NCBI GenBank assembly: GCA_033239525.1
Contig: BSYO01000019.1
Span: 8,290,592-8,354,591, forward strand
Length of the DNA: 64,000 bases
Source: Nepenthes gracilis
Taxonomy: Eukaryota; Streptophyta; Magnoliopsida; Caryophyllales; Nepenthaceae
Reading direction: 5' to 3'
A program made the position numbers and the translations under genes. Positions 12,001-24,282 of the stretch are shown in pieces; position 1 is the first letter of the stretch, and each line of letters begins with the position of its first letter. A model generated the notes under the pieces. That model saw only the letters and a list, made by a program, of their open reading frames with translations, did no database searches and had not been told where the DNA came from.

Positions 12001-12480
12001 GATGTTGTATAAGGGCACTAAAGAGGCGCGTCCCTATAATGATTGAGACACATGCCCGCACCAAAGTGTACTGCAACTCATTTATTTTGCTATGTCATTA
12101 ATGATAGCTTGACACAACGCTTCCCAGCATAGCAGACAGATAGCTAACGACTCTTATGCCTAGATAGGCATATTTGTAGTGCAGCGCAGGATATGATGCC
12201 TAGACACAACGTTTCCCGAAATGACAGACAGGTGATAGGTGACTTTACTCAAGATCAATTCGATTGATTTACGGATGCAAAAATCGTACCTTTGGAGAAA
12301 ATTATTATAAGTCAGATTGTCAAAAGACTATGTTGTTAGTGGTCTGAGTTATCAGAATGTCATAAATTAAACAATAAAAAATAGCATTCAAACACTTCAA
12401 CTATTCGGAGAACACGAGAATATTGGAACTATGCAATGAAAACAAACAATATTTAGGTAGTTCCATTCATTAATTACTTT
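12001..12480. repeat. Region upstream of the antisense ORF, with a 40-bp direct repeat
   Basis: 12111-12151 and 12204-12244 are diverged direct copies, both starting GACACAACG(C/T)TTCCC and both containing GACAGACAG or GCAGACAGAT. They lie upstream of the TATA box at 11978 and could belong to its promoter. The rest of the stretch shows no gene. Confidence 0.5.
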
Positions 12481-13860
12481 CATAACGTACAATCGTACAA
12501 TAACTAAGTACAACTCCAAAGGAGATAACAAAGACATGGAGCGGCAATCCGACAAGAGAAAGAAAGACATCTATCCAACCCGACAACATGTATCTCATTC
12601 ACCTCCACGAGGACCAATGAGATAAAGGGCACTGGTACAACATGTGGGCCCGATATTAGGACAGACGCAAAAAGAAGAAAAGTCCTCCCCACAAAAATAT
12701 ACAATAGTAGTACTCCAAGAGTTTCCCATCTCAGATGGAAAGGGAGAAAAAATAACATCCGCCAAAACCAACCGTAGTCACCTAAGTCGTGATAGTTGAA
12801 GCATTGTCATCGCAAGACCTACCGCAATGATGACGAACTAGTTTTGGGATGGACGTAAAAGAGAAAAATAAAGCAATTTTTCATATAAAAGATGATAACC
12901 AAGGCAGATTTCAACGTATCTTTAGATCTCAACTTCAAATGCTAAAAAAAACCTCCACCAACTTTGGTTTGCAACAGCGAAGGCTCCATGCTGGCTTTGA
13001 ATAGTCATACCACCTGGCAGGCAAATGATTCTCCTTGATACAAAGCAAACAGAGCCCCGCCATTTATAACCAAGAGAAGTGATCAACAGCCATTCAATTT
13101 GAGAAGATAACGTATCTCAGCATTGATGGTAGAGAATCAAATCCTGCCAAACAAAACCCCAAATTGGTAGAATATCTCAGGAAGTAACACACGTGAAGAA
13201 TCTGTAGTTGGCATCCCATCAATAACATGTCGGGAGTTGAAATTCAAACCTCCCAACATGGGGGAGCTAGTAATGGGTACAACATGAATCGGGCATGCCC
13301 AAATCCTGTCCACAGATACATAAGAGGCATAAGTAGCAATAACCCAATAGAAGACACCTCTGAGCCTATGAGACAAGAGATGCAATGGTTGAACCAAAAA
13401 ACACAACCCAAACCGCCAAGCATTAAAGGATATAATGGGACATTAAACGAACTACTTCAAGTGATAGCTGTGGCGATCCCAATAGCGGGAAGCCAAGCGG
13501 TCTAGCAATTGAATGAATGCGGTAGTTACACGTATAAATAACACCCCTCACCACTGAATAAGCACTACGCCCACTCATTGATTCAAGGGTGTGCCAACCA
13601 AATGACACCTCTTACTATAAATATGGCCTCTTCCATATAGAAAAAGGGGACGAGGGATGAAGGACCGAATAGGAAAGAGAAAAGAAGTGAGTCACTCCAC
13701 CAATCAAGTGCATAATTCCCAAAGTGAGACACTTCGCCAGCCGATTGCATAAAGTAAAACCACTTTACAAAACGAGTGCACCAAATGGAGTATAGCCCTC
13801 CTAACAAGCATTCAACCCTATCCATTTTACATTTTCACACTCATTTCCTTTTATCTTTCT
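12481..13860. other. Unassigned low-copy-looking sequence
   Basis: Higher in GC than its surroundings. The minus strand has several open stretches of 60-90 codons (for example 13825-13583 and 13406-13137), but none resembles a family I know and they sit in different frames. Read on the minus strand the low end looks like a 3' untranslated tail (12520-12470, GTTGTACTTAGTTATTG...). It may be the 3' part of a LINE or a gene fragment. I could not decide. Confidence 0.25.
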
Positions 13861-14575
13861 CTTTTGAGAAGAAAGATTTCTAATTTGAGCGTCGAAGGAT
13901 ATATCAAAAAGCAAATCTCATAAACCTCTTACCTCTTGTTTGTCTTATTATGGTGCACAGGATCTAAATTCTGAGTTACGAAGACTGGATCCCTTCAGTT
14001 AGAGCAACTAGGCACAATTAGGTGGTTTTCGAATTCGTACAACAATCCGAGTCTTAGAGACGTATCAGATACATTTATCTTTATTTGATTTCAAGTAACG
14101 ATCTTTGATTTCACCTTTGATTCCTCCTCCTCATTCTTTTTCTTTCTTCTTTTATCTCTTTTTCTCTTCTCTTCTCTAAAAACTTTGGCTAAAATAACCC
14201 CAAAATGGCCAAGTAAACTATTTATAGAAAATTGACGCATTTGTACTAATTAGGCACAGATCAAGGGCTAATGCACAATCCGTACCGCACACGAGCATTT
14301 GTAGGCTTGCATTAAGCACTAATACTCTATTTCAAATGCGCATGTGTATTGATCAAGCATATATTAATCGCTGATATTCTACCTAAAATATGTCCGAGTC
14401 CCCAAAGGTGTCCATCAGGCACATGCTTACTATCTAAAATACGTATGAATGTGGGTCAGGTGCTAGTCAATCTGCTTTATTTTGGTTCTTTGATTTAAAA
14501 TCTCAATTGACCATGATAATTTATTAGCTCATTTAAATTAATTATTATTAAAGGAATATTTTGGGACACCTTACA
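13861..14575 (-). mobile_element. LTR fragment, minus orientation
   Basis: The high end GGGACACCTTACA (TGTAAGGTGTCCC on the minus strand) has the form of a gypsy LTR start and sits exactly where the LINE sequence begins. The body contains a CT-rich run (14120-14180) and a region with repeated GCGCATGTG...CATCAGGC segments (14250-14470) like that of the LTR at 15090-15720. The lower boundary is not resolved. Confidence 0.5.
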
Positions 14576-15030
14576 ACCAAGGTCACATTTGAACTGGAGG
14601 ATTTTTCAAAGACTCCAAGGGGAGACTTGAGGAATTTTAATAGTTCGAACATATCTATCTTGAATCCATTTTAAGCAAATCCAGTTAGCCAAGATTGACA
14701 CTTTCTTGGCTAAGATGATGTGCCACAATTGACAAGCCATTAGGCTTTTATTCCATGCAAAAATATTTTTAATACCAAGGCCTCCTTATTCCTTGGGTTT
14801 ACAAACATTAGCCCAAGCAACCTTAGCTAAGGATTTACTCGTAGCAACACCATGCCAAAGAAATCTCCCAATAACTCCATCAATCATTTTAAGGGAAGTT
14901 TTAGAGAGGATGAAAATAGAAACCCAATAAACACGAATATTCAAGAGAATAAAGGTAATAAGTTGGACCCGACCCAAAATGAGAGCCATCTATTCTTTGT
15001 GGAGGAGATCCGAGTCTTCACCTTTTAATG
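14576..15030 (-). pseudogene. LINE (L1-type non-LTR retrotransposon) RT C-terminal fragment
   Basis: The minus strand encodes GRVQLITFILLNIRVYW, then IGRFLWHGV, AKVAWANVCKPKE and, after one stop, GGLGIKNIFAWNKSLMACQLW. This is the familiar thumb and post-RT part of plant LINEs (GRxQLIxSVL...YW; FLWxG; W...VCxPKxxGGLGIR...WNxALxxKxLW). The fragment is cut at its 3' end by the LTR ending at 14575 and loses similarity above about 15030. Confidence 0.8.
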
Positions 15031-15089
15031 AGGACATGGTAATTAATAGCCACGAGCCGAAAGGATAGCAGGATGATCAAAAGATAGCG

Positions 15090-15720
15090 CACAGGGAGTT
15101 AAATTATGAATCTCCTTCGTAATCAAATGTAAACAAAATCAGGCTTTGAAATCTAAAATTAGAAGAAATCTAATAGAGACCAAATATTGGCTTGAAAATA
15201 CTTGTTTTAGTTTTTAAATCTAATAGATCTGATGATAAAATGCTTTAAAATCATCTATTTTCTCTTCCTATTTCTTCTTTCCCTTCTCATTCTCTCTCCT
15301 TTCTCTTCTTTCCAGTAAAAAATGCCCAAAATAGTGAGTGCTACTTATATAAACAAATCAATACACGAACACCAATCTGGTACTCATCATGTGCTGTTCA
15401 GCCCTTAGGTGTGCATGAGTATTGTATCAGACGCGACTCAAATATGAGTAATCTATCAATTCTACTCATAAAGTGTTGCAGGGGTGCACTTCAAGTGCCA
15501 CACAATCTATCCGAAATACGCATATGTGCTCCAAAAGTGCTTTTTGAGTGAACGTATTCTACCTAAAATATATATAAGCGTACATCAGGTGCGCATCGGA
15601 AACCAAATCTGATGCCCTTAAATAATTTTCAACTAAATTTTCATTATACAATTATTTTCTAAATTAATATAAAATTAATTGATAACATTAAAATTAATTA
15701 ATTAGAAACAGGGTGTTACA
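15090..15720 (-). mobile_element. 3' LTR (partial) of minus-strand chromovirus E1
   Basis: It ends on the + strand in GGGTGTTACA, that is, it starts TGTAACACCC on the minus strand. It is directly preceded in the element by the purine tract GAGTGGAGAGT (15731-15721), a normal polypurine tract/LTR junction. A CT-rich leader (15260-15320) and GCGCATGTG/CATCAGGTGCGC segments are present. The lower boundary, near the LINE, is uncertain. It does not match the LTR at 40362, so the two are different elements. Confidence 0.6.
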
Positions 15721-16324
15721 ACTCTCCACTCTTTATAAAAATTTCTTTTTCAAAATTTACGTACCTTAATACTCAAATAGGTAGGGGTATTTCTCTCAGA
15801 CTTTACCCTCATGCTCATTAGTTCTTTTCTCGAATGAGTGATTTCTCTAAAGTATCTTGACTAAAGGGATTACTTTGCGCACAGCACTTGATGTCTTCCA
15901 AATTAATAGGGAATCTACATTTCTATCCATATAACACTTTGAAGGGAGTCATCCCAATACTTGACTAATAGTTGTTATTGTATGTAAATTTAGCTAATGG
16001 TAGGTTGTCATCCCAATTTTCCTACATCTCTAAAAGAGATGCCATTAACATATCTTTCAAAATTTAAATAGTCTTCTCTAACTGACCATCTGTCTGGCGT
16101 TGAAATATCATATTGAACTTCAAATGAGTACCTAACTCCTTATTCAATTTTTTTTAAAAAAATTTGACACAAATCTCGAGTCATGATTATGATTAGAAAT
16201 TATCGAAGATGAAATATCATGTAGCCTTACAGTTTTATATATGTATAATTAAGCCAAATGATCCCTGAAAAATGTCATCCTCATGTGAAAAAAATAAGCA
16301 GATTTTGTCAATCTATACACCATC
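15721..16324 (-). pseudogene. E1 integrase C-terminal part (Tekay/Del-like chromovirus)
   Basis: On the minus strand from 16324 down: a broken LTKSAYFF-like block, QTDGQ-region remnants near 16110-16080, then WDDNLPLAKFTYNNNY and IGMTPFKVLYG. This is the familiar integrase segment WDDxLPLxEFAYNNSY...MAPFEALYGRRCR. A jump follows to the pol end (EKYPYLFEY), so part of the C-terminus is deleted. The upstream part lies at 25052-25480, beyond the inserted non-coding element. Confidence 0.8.
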
Positions 16325-17444
16325 TGTGACGGGACAGGTTATTTTTTTCTAATAACCTTCGTCAATAAACATACCAAATAATACCTGTAATTTAATAATA
16401 TTAAATTCTGTAGAAAATCAGGCAGAATTTTCTCTACAACTAGATGAAAACCAAAAATACAACATGTTAATTTGAACCTGTACAAATATATAAATATCCA
16501 CGCTTCAATATTTTTATCACCACAACACATACATAGGATCCACATTGCCATATCATCTATGGCTCCAACACAGTACATTTAAATTAATATGTTGGATCTA
16601 AGATAGATGCCATCAGGCCTAAATAAAGTCCAAAACATCCAATATTAATGTGGAAGTAGAATTAAACCCATAAGTCACCTACAAAAGCATAACAATAACC
16701 ATAATAACAACATACTATAATATTTATTACATATCAATACATTAATTATAACAAAACTCTATATCTCCTTGGAAGCATCAATTCTCCTTATGCGATTCCT
16801 CTCCGTACTCTAACAAATTAGGTATCAACTCGTGGCTCATATTTGAAAGGAAGAAGAGGTAAGAGTGAGCTAACAACTCAACAAGTATATCATAACAATG
16901 CAATAAATAATAAGGCAGAAGAAAGACATATGAACATAAATAAGATACATAAATAGAACTTGATTAGATACACTTAGAGTGCAATTTACTTCTTTCTTTT
17001 ATTAAATTAAACAAAATTATTCATCTTTGCAAACCCGATCTAGTAGACCCTACCAGCCAAATGAGTAAATAATCAGGGATAGATTGTATTCACTCCACAT
17101 AATCCAAGATCAGAAATAGGACAGAAGTATCCCTTCTCGCAAGATCAGAACAAAATTACCTCCTGAAGGCAGGTCAGATATAGAATTTGTGCCCCCTAGG
17201 TTAACTCCCCGAGGAGAGGCGGATCACGTATCACTCCATGGATAGAGTTATCCCTGACTGCCACTGTAACGTCTTAAGGCATGTCCATAATATCACCCGC
17301 TACAACCTGCGGCCAAGACAAATCCTTAAGTCTCCACTGTCAAACTAGTGACATGCCTGGGGACATTACCCGTCAGAACATAAATCCCGGTCCTAATTTC
17401 TTAGTTACTTATTCTTCTAAGAGAGGTTCTTTTAGATTATATTT

Positions 17445-17570
17445 ACAGATATCTCCATCTAGGAGATCAGATTAGATTCCTTTCATAGATATCTCTACCT
17501 GGGAGATCAGATCAGATCAGATTCCTTTCACAGATATCTCCACCTGGGAGATCAGATCAGATTCTCCTCC
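17445..17570. repeat. Tandem repeat of about 40 bp, three copies, in the LTR
   Basis: Three units of the form ACAGATATCTCCACCTGGGA followed by GATCAGATCAGATTCCTTTC, 40-45 bp each. The same array occurs in the partner LTR at 23370-23490, so it pre-dates this insertion. In LTR Y an unrelated-looking 46-bp array occupies the same place. Confidence 0.85.
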
Positions 17571-18330
17571 AATTATTTATGTACTTATTGTCTTACTTAC
17601 AGATTTCAATCTTTTTATACTTTAACTTTCATACAAATATCATATGTATAGAGAAGATTTAGAATTCTTACTAGAAGAAGCAGATTAGCTTGAGAGGCTT
17701 CTGAATTATGGATTCTTTTGTAATTGAGCAAGCCGAAGCCTTCAGATTGAACAATTGAATTTACAAAAATACATATCACTTAATCAGCATTTAAACCTTG
17801 AAGAATTACACAAAATATTATCTGAAGTTCTCGAGTGAACGGTACCCGTGAACAATGTACGTATGCACAAATCGATTAATTCTCAGAATTTTGAATATCC
17901 AACAGTTAATTTATCAAACCCAAGGTATGGGTAACTATAAACCCAAATCAATTTATACATTTAACTCCAAATCAAACCTCAAACAATGTCCGGGCGCGGG
18001 TTAAGGGCTTTGTGAACGAAATTCTACTGAATCCCACAAATTCGGATACTCAATCGGTGAATTAACTTACCCAAATCATGTATAATCATATTCTAGTCTC
18101 AAATAAATCAAAAGCCCAAAAAATCAGAGGCCGGAATACACGCGTGTGGGTGAAGGATTTTGGACGTGCAAACGGTGCGAAAACAACAAATCGGACAACG
18201 AATTTCACACATATACATAATTAGACTATGGGCATCACAATTATATATATAGAGTCGGGTATTGGGACAAAAATACCCGAAGGGGACTAAATAAATATCA
18301 AAAAAATGGAAGAAAAAATGGTATAGATGT

Positions 18331-18340
18331 ACTTGCCTCG
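18331..18340 (-). promoter_or_regulatory. Splice-donor-like motif in LTR leader (GC type)
   Basis: CGAGGCAAGT on the minus strand, at the end of a conserved leader segment. The partner LTR has CGAGGTAAGTAC at 24282-24271. AG|GCAAGT is the consensus of GC-AG introns. Use as a splice site is inference. Confidence 0.4.
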
Positions 18341-19102
18341 ACGTGCTCTATAATTTCTCCAACTAACTTGAAGCCGAATTCGGACTCCGTGGCCTCAATT
18401 CCCTCCTTTCTCTCTCTTGTTCGGTGCTCTCTCTCTCTCCAAGGGTTTTGGTTCATGGGAAAACGCAAAGCAAGTCGCGTAATTAAAGTTGCCAGGTGCT
18501 CGAGCGCCATGCGTGTGTGCAGCCAGCACAGGCTTACTACACGGGCTCGCATTCGACTGCGCAGAGAGCTCACAGCGAGCACTGCTACTCTGGATTCTGT
18601 GCTTGCTATGGGCTTGAGCCCACCGCGGGTGCAAGTTAGGCTTGTAGCGAGCCATCTTTGCGTTTCACCGTCCAAGACCCGTTTTTGCCCTTCCGACCCA
18701 ATTCTTTGCATCCTTAGATCTTAATTTTGATTATATAACCTTAATAGACCATGATTATCATGATTTAAAACTCGAAATCTTATTTACGGGTTAACATTCT
18801 GCAATTACAACTTCGCTTCCCGATTTTGCTTGTTCCGGATTTTTAAGCTTTTCAATCCAATTCATCCCGTACCTTTTGACCACAATCCACCCATTTCAAC
18901 TTAATTACCTCCCAATTACCATATTTTAGAAATCCAAAACCTCACCACCCATATTAGCCACATCTTAGAAACCGATACCTTATAGGGTCCAACTTCCTCT
19001 CTCTACTTTCGAACTTAATTTTCCATATTCTAAACCAAATCCTTAATCATTATTAATTCAATTACACCCTAATTATGGCATTTTGAAACTCGGGTCATCA
19101 CA

Positions 19103-19112
19103 TTCTCCCCCA
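19103..19112 (-). promoter_or_regulatory. Polypurine tract of the LARD-like element
   Basis: TGGGGGAGAA on the minus strand directly abuts the TGTGATGACC start of the 3' LTR, as required for plus-strand priming. Confidence 0.8.
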
Positions 19113-22100
19113 GTTATAGAAATTTCATCCTCAAAATTTGATGAATCTCAAGATCCCCAAATCAAAGGTAATCTTCCTAGTACTCCCAAACTATCTCCTC
19201 GATTAAACGATGACCCCATAAAACCAAAAGCATTTGAATTTCTCTGGTCCTTATTATCGGTTTCATTCTATTAGAACCTAGATTGAAATCTCATTAGGAG
19301 ACAAATTCTTAATCCCCTAACAACGACTCATCACGATTACGTTTTTACTTCCATAATTTACGGTACTTGGGAGATTTTACACTATACTATCAAGTTCAAG
19401 GGCAACCCATATCTACTAACTCCCTTCAATTTAGCTCAAATACTCAATCGACTGAAAATTCTTATTTCAATTTACTCTAAGCCTCGAAAATGTGCATTCT
19501 TCCCGAACCTCAAATGTAACCATAAAATATGGGGGTTCACCACATGTTCACTGTGCAACTCTGATTAATTACCTAACTACAAATCGTCCGATTACAATTC
19601 ACCGCTGTATCAAATTTAACCTAACAACCAAAACTTTCTGTTCAAGTTTCAGTTAAGATTTTTGCATAAACCTCAAATCGCAAACAATCCTCATGTCAAA
19701 ATACTTTACTTTCCTCATTATTTCATTGGTATGTCATCAAACTGACATTTTCTTATTATACACAATCCATATGAAACACTTAAATTACACAACAGTCATA
19801 ATTAGAACAAATCCCAAGATAGCCTATTATGCAAACAATTCCTACAAATTCTCAGCTTATAGCTAGATCAGAAACTACAATTATAGCAATCACCCAAAGA
19901 TTCGATATAACTTCTGGTCATCACCCAAAATCTTAGGACCCAAACACTTAACAATTCCAAGACTCTCGTTAGCATATCAAGAAGTCAACTGATCCAAACT
20001 GAACGTGTCATCTATAAGCACAATGAGTGATTCACCCTAATCGTCCTGAGACAAAGCCATAAGGGATTTTCACTTCCTAATTTCATATTTCCAATGCGTC
20101 GAACATGATTCTGTCTCCCAATTTAAGAATTTGATAATCCCATCTTCCAAGTATTAGAGCCTACTCATTACTTACCTTTCGCATCTCCTATGAAGTGCCG
20201 AAAATGTATTAAGTCTAAGGACTCCCAACATTAATCGTCTGTACTAATGTTCATCTTCTTTAAAAGACACCAAGGTTCCTCTTCACGGTCCTTAAACTAA
20301 CCTTACCACTAGCAATGTCATAAGATCATCTTTTCCTTATAATACAATTATTCAGGCCCTTAAGACTATTGACAATAATTATCTCCAGAAATAATACCTA
20401 TAAATCCTCAGAGCAAGGATTCCTTCCGGCTATCCCTAGCTATGGGCGAAAAATTTTACCTTATGGATCTCTCCCTCACTTGATTCAAGGGCAGCCACCT
20501 ATTACGATGCAAGAAAGATATAATCCCAGTTCTTCCTCAAAAACATCTTATTCTACTGTAATTCATTTGATCCCTCAGGTTTCGACCCAAACAACATGGT
20601 CAACAATTTACCCTTCATTCCTCAAAATTTATCATTAGATATCTCATTTTGATGAATACAGATTGCTTCCCGTTTAATATCCCATGGATGCTGCAATTCC
20701 TCCAGGAATGCTTGTCGGATCACTTAATAAATTTGGTTAAACCCAAGATGACCATACACCTCCACGACACTAATCGGTCTTCCCAATTAGCCACTACTTA
20801 AAGTCTCATGGATTCAAAATCATGTTATCAAAGAGTCACATGCTCAACAGGGCTTTTTCCTCGAACTAAACTCACGTTCCTTTCTCGATCAAGCCTTCGG
20901 TTAACAACCACTCTCAATCCATGACACATTTTCCAACGGAGTACGTACTTCCCACATTCCCCGAACCCATCAATGAGGTCATTTCAATATGGACCCAAAT
21001 ATGGCTGAAATATCCAACTCATAACATTTATGAAGTGTCAACAGACCTTTAAAAACCCAAACGATGTTCCTGAGCTTCATAGCAGCCATATCCTCACCCA
21101 AATGCTACCGCGGGCATAATATTCGATTATCCACAATCGACACGTTATGAATATAGATTGATCTTAAAAATCACCTATCCATTCCTCGTGCCCACTTATC
21201 GATTAATTAATCTCCCGAGTAACTAATTGCACAATCATCCACAATTAACCTCATTAGTTAATTTTGCTTCTCCAAAAGTTCCAAGGTATTCTTAATGGTA
21301 CCTAATCGAAGTTCCTTCAATTCTGCATGTGATTCTCAAAGTTAGTGTTGATCCCAACACAACCTCATTTACTCATCAAAGGCAATCAGCTTGATCTTTT
21401 CCTCCAAATGTATATTTCCAAGACTTACACAACTAAATTTCTTAGCAACCACCAAATGGACTTCAAATGGGCGGTCTCATTTACTAGTCATACTTAACGC
21501 TTATCTCCAATTGGATCAACTATACATCTTATTCTGAATTTATAATTTGATTGTAAGGCATAATATCTTATCAATACAATCCACACCAACACCCACAAAC
21601 ACCTTTTCAATTCCTATAGGATTTGCATAACTCGGAATTCAAACTCCCAATCATTACGAAATTGATCATAATTTGGCGTCCTTAAATTCACTATACCAAA
21701 GTCGACTCCAAGTGACCTTAACTTCAAGCCATTAATTTCACTTTAGCCGCCATACTTACTAGGTTAACTAAGCACCCCCTTCTCAGCGAATTGCTAGTCT
21801 AAGGACCTCAACTCAGAATAAATCAAACCTGAACTCTAATCCAAAATCAATTAACCTAGGCCTCGAATCAAAACAAACCATCTTAAACACTAAATCAGAA
21901 CCGATCAAATTTGAACATCAAGGTGCCTCCCTATAACTCCTCTCGATTTCACGGTCGTCCACTACCATGAATGGGCCTTCACTTAGGAGCCGTAGCGGCT
22001 ACTAATATCCTATCTGAAGGCAACAACATAGTCAAACTATTCATAGGGAACTATCTTGGGTGTAGGAGCTAAACAATCAAGCCCATCATCTATCTCTAAT

Positions 22101-22247
22101 TTAGTTCAAGTCTAAGCTAGCCAACCGAAATAATTAGAACTATTTTGTTCCAATTTAATTTTCCTATACCTATGTCTACCTATCTGATTAACTCAAATTG
22201 ATCCTAAGTTTCCACATACGATTCAAATCAAACCTAAGGTATCTCTT

Positions 22248-22260
22248 TTTCTAATACCAA
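22248..22260 (-). promoter_or_regulatory. Primer binding site (initiator-Met tRNA type) of the LARD-like element
   Basis: TTGGTATTAGAAA follows the 5' LTR end (CTATCACA) after two bases. It differs from the plant initiator-Met site TGGTATCAGAGC at a few positions, as expected in a decayed copy. E4 has the same wording (40349-40360). Confidence 0.7.
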
Positions 22261-23369
22261 CTTGTGATAGAATGGGTTATTTTTTTTCCTAATAACCTCC
22301 ATCAATAAACATACCAAACTAATGCCCATAATTTAATAATATAAGATTCTGTAAAAAATCGAGCAGAATTTTCTCTGCAACTAGACGAAAACTAAAAATA
22401 CAACCTGTTAATTTGAACTTGTACAAATATATAAATATCCATGCTTTAATATTTTTATCACCACAACACATACACAGGATCCACATTGCCATATCATCTA
22501 TGGCTCCAACACAGTACATTTAAATTAATATGTTGGATCTAAGAAAGATACCATTTAGGCCTAAATAAAGTTCAAAACATCCAATATTAATGTGGAAGCA
22601 GAACTAAACCCATAAGTCATCTGCAGAAGTATAACAATAACCATAATAATAACATGCTATAATATTTATTACATATCAATAAATTAATTGTAACAAAACT
22701 CAATGTCTCCCCGGAAGCAGCAATTCTCCTTTGACAATTCCTCTCCTTACTCTAACTAATCGGGTATTAGCTCGTGGCCATATATGAAAGGAAGAAGAGG
22801 TATGAGTGAGCTAATAGCTCAATAAGTACATCATAATAAGGTAAAAGAAAGACATATGAACATGAATAAGATGCATAAACAAAACTTGATTAGATACACT
22901 TCGGGTGCAATTTACTTTTTTCTTTTATTAAATTAAATAGAATTATTTATCTTTACGGACTCGGACTAATAGACCCTACTAGCCAAAAGAGCGAATAATT
23001 AGGGATTGATTGTGTTCACTCCACACAATTTAAAGCGAGAAACAGAACAGAAGTATCCCTTTTCGTGGGATCTCAACAAAATTACCTCTCAAAGGCAAGT
23101 CAAAAATAGATTTCTACCCCCTAGGTTAATGCCCCGATGAAAGGCAGATCACGTATGACTCCATAAACGGAGTTATCCTCAACTACCACCGTAACGTCCT
23201 AAGGCATGTCCATAATATCACCCACTACAATTTGCGGCCAGGACAAATCCTTGAATCTCCATTATTAAATTAGTGAAATACCTGGGGACATTATCCGTCA
23301 GAACGTAAATCCGAGTCCTAATTTTTTGGTTACTTATACTTCTAAGGGAGGTTCTTTTAGATTCTATTT

Positions 23370-23490
23370 ACAGATATCTCCATCTAGGAGATCAAATCAG
23401 ATTCCTTTCACAGATATCTCTACCTGGGAGATTAGATCAAATTTCTTTCACAGATATTTCCACCTGGAAGATCAGATCAGATTCTCCTCT
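23370..23490. repeat. Tandem repeat of about 40 bp, three copies, in the 5' LTR
   Basis: Same array as at 17445-17570 (ACAGATATCTCCATCTAGGA..., GATCAGATCAGATT), with point differences between the two LTRs. Confidence 0.85.
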
Positions 23491-24270
23491 AATTATTTAT
23501 GTACTTGTTATCTTACTTGCATATTTCAATCTTTTCATACTTTAACTTTCATACAGATATCATATGTACAGAGAAGATTTAGAATTCTTATTAGAAAAAG
23601 AAGATTAGCTTGAGAGGCTTCCAAATTACGGATTCTTTTATAATTGAGCATGCCAAAGCTTTCAGTTTGAACAATTGAACTTATACAAATATGTATCACT
23701 TAATCAACATTTAAACATGAAAGAATTACACAAAATATTATCCAAAGTTCTCGGGTGAACAGTGCACGTGAACAGTGCACGTATGCACAAATCGATTAAT
23801 TCTCAAAATTTTGAACATTCAATGGTTAATTTATCGAACTCAAGGCATGGGTAACTATAATCCTAAGTCAATTATACATCTAACTCCAAATCGAAACTCA
23901 AACGGGGTCCAAGCGCGGGTTAAGGGCTTCGTGAATGAAATTCTACTAAATCCCACAAATTCGAATACTCAATCGGTGAATTAACTTACCCAAGTCATGC
24001 ATAATCATATTCTAGTCTCAAATAAATCAAATGCCCCAAAAATCAGAGGCCAGAATCCACTCGATTATGGACAAACAGTACACGCGCGTGGGTGAAGGGT
24101 TTCGGATTTGCAAACAGTGCAAAAATAACCAATCGGACAATGAATTTAACACATATACATAATTAGATTATGGGCATCACAATTATATACATGGGGTCGG
24201 GTATCGGGATAAAAATATCCAAAGGGGACCGAACAAATATCAAAGAAATGGAAGAAAAAATAGTATAGAT

Positions 24271-24282
24271 GTACTTACCTCG
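24271..24282 (-). promoter_or_regulatory. Splice-donor-like motif in LTR leader (GT type)
   Basis: CGAGGTAAGTAC on the minus strand, a full match to the AG|GTAAGT donor consensus, about 150 nt downstream of TTTAAATA (24437-24430). Confidence 0.45.

Larger units (their letters stand above)
16325..19102 (-). repeat. 3' LTR of the LARD-like element
   Basis: On the minus strand it begins TGTGATGACCCGAG (19102) and ends GTCCCGTCACA (16325). A TATA-position sequence (TTTAATTA) near 18480 is followed by a GA-rich leader and CGAGGCAAGT at 18340-18331. The GC-rich block at 18500-18640 contains CTCGAGC and lies in U3. A tandem repeat sits at 17445-17570. Confidence 0.85.
19103..22262 (-). other. Internal region of the LARD-like element (non-coding)
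   Basis: 3.16 kb between the LTRs. It has the primer site next to the 5' LTR and the polypurine tract next to the 3' LTR. In between, neither strand gives any gag, protease, RT, RNase H or integrase motif, and the longest open frames are under 90 codons. I see no tandem repeat. It presumably served as a packageable template for proteins from an autonomous relative such as E1, E2 or E4. Confidence 0.7.

Noticed and set aside
13598..14580. Target duplication around the LTR ending at 14575 (ACCAA with an AACCAAATG at 13596)
   Set aside because: The match needs an extra base and the supposed LTR end at 13601 has no supporting copy.
18298..18711. 137-codon minus-strand open frame as a host gene
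   Set aside because: It lies inside an LTR with target duplication; in the partner LTR (24230-24640) the same region has frame changes over most of its length. Only the short leader part is noted as a finding.
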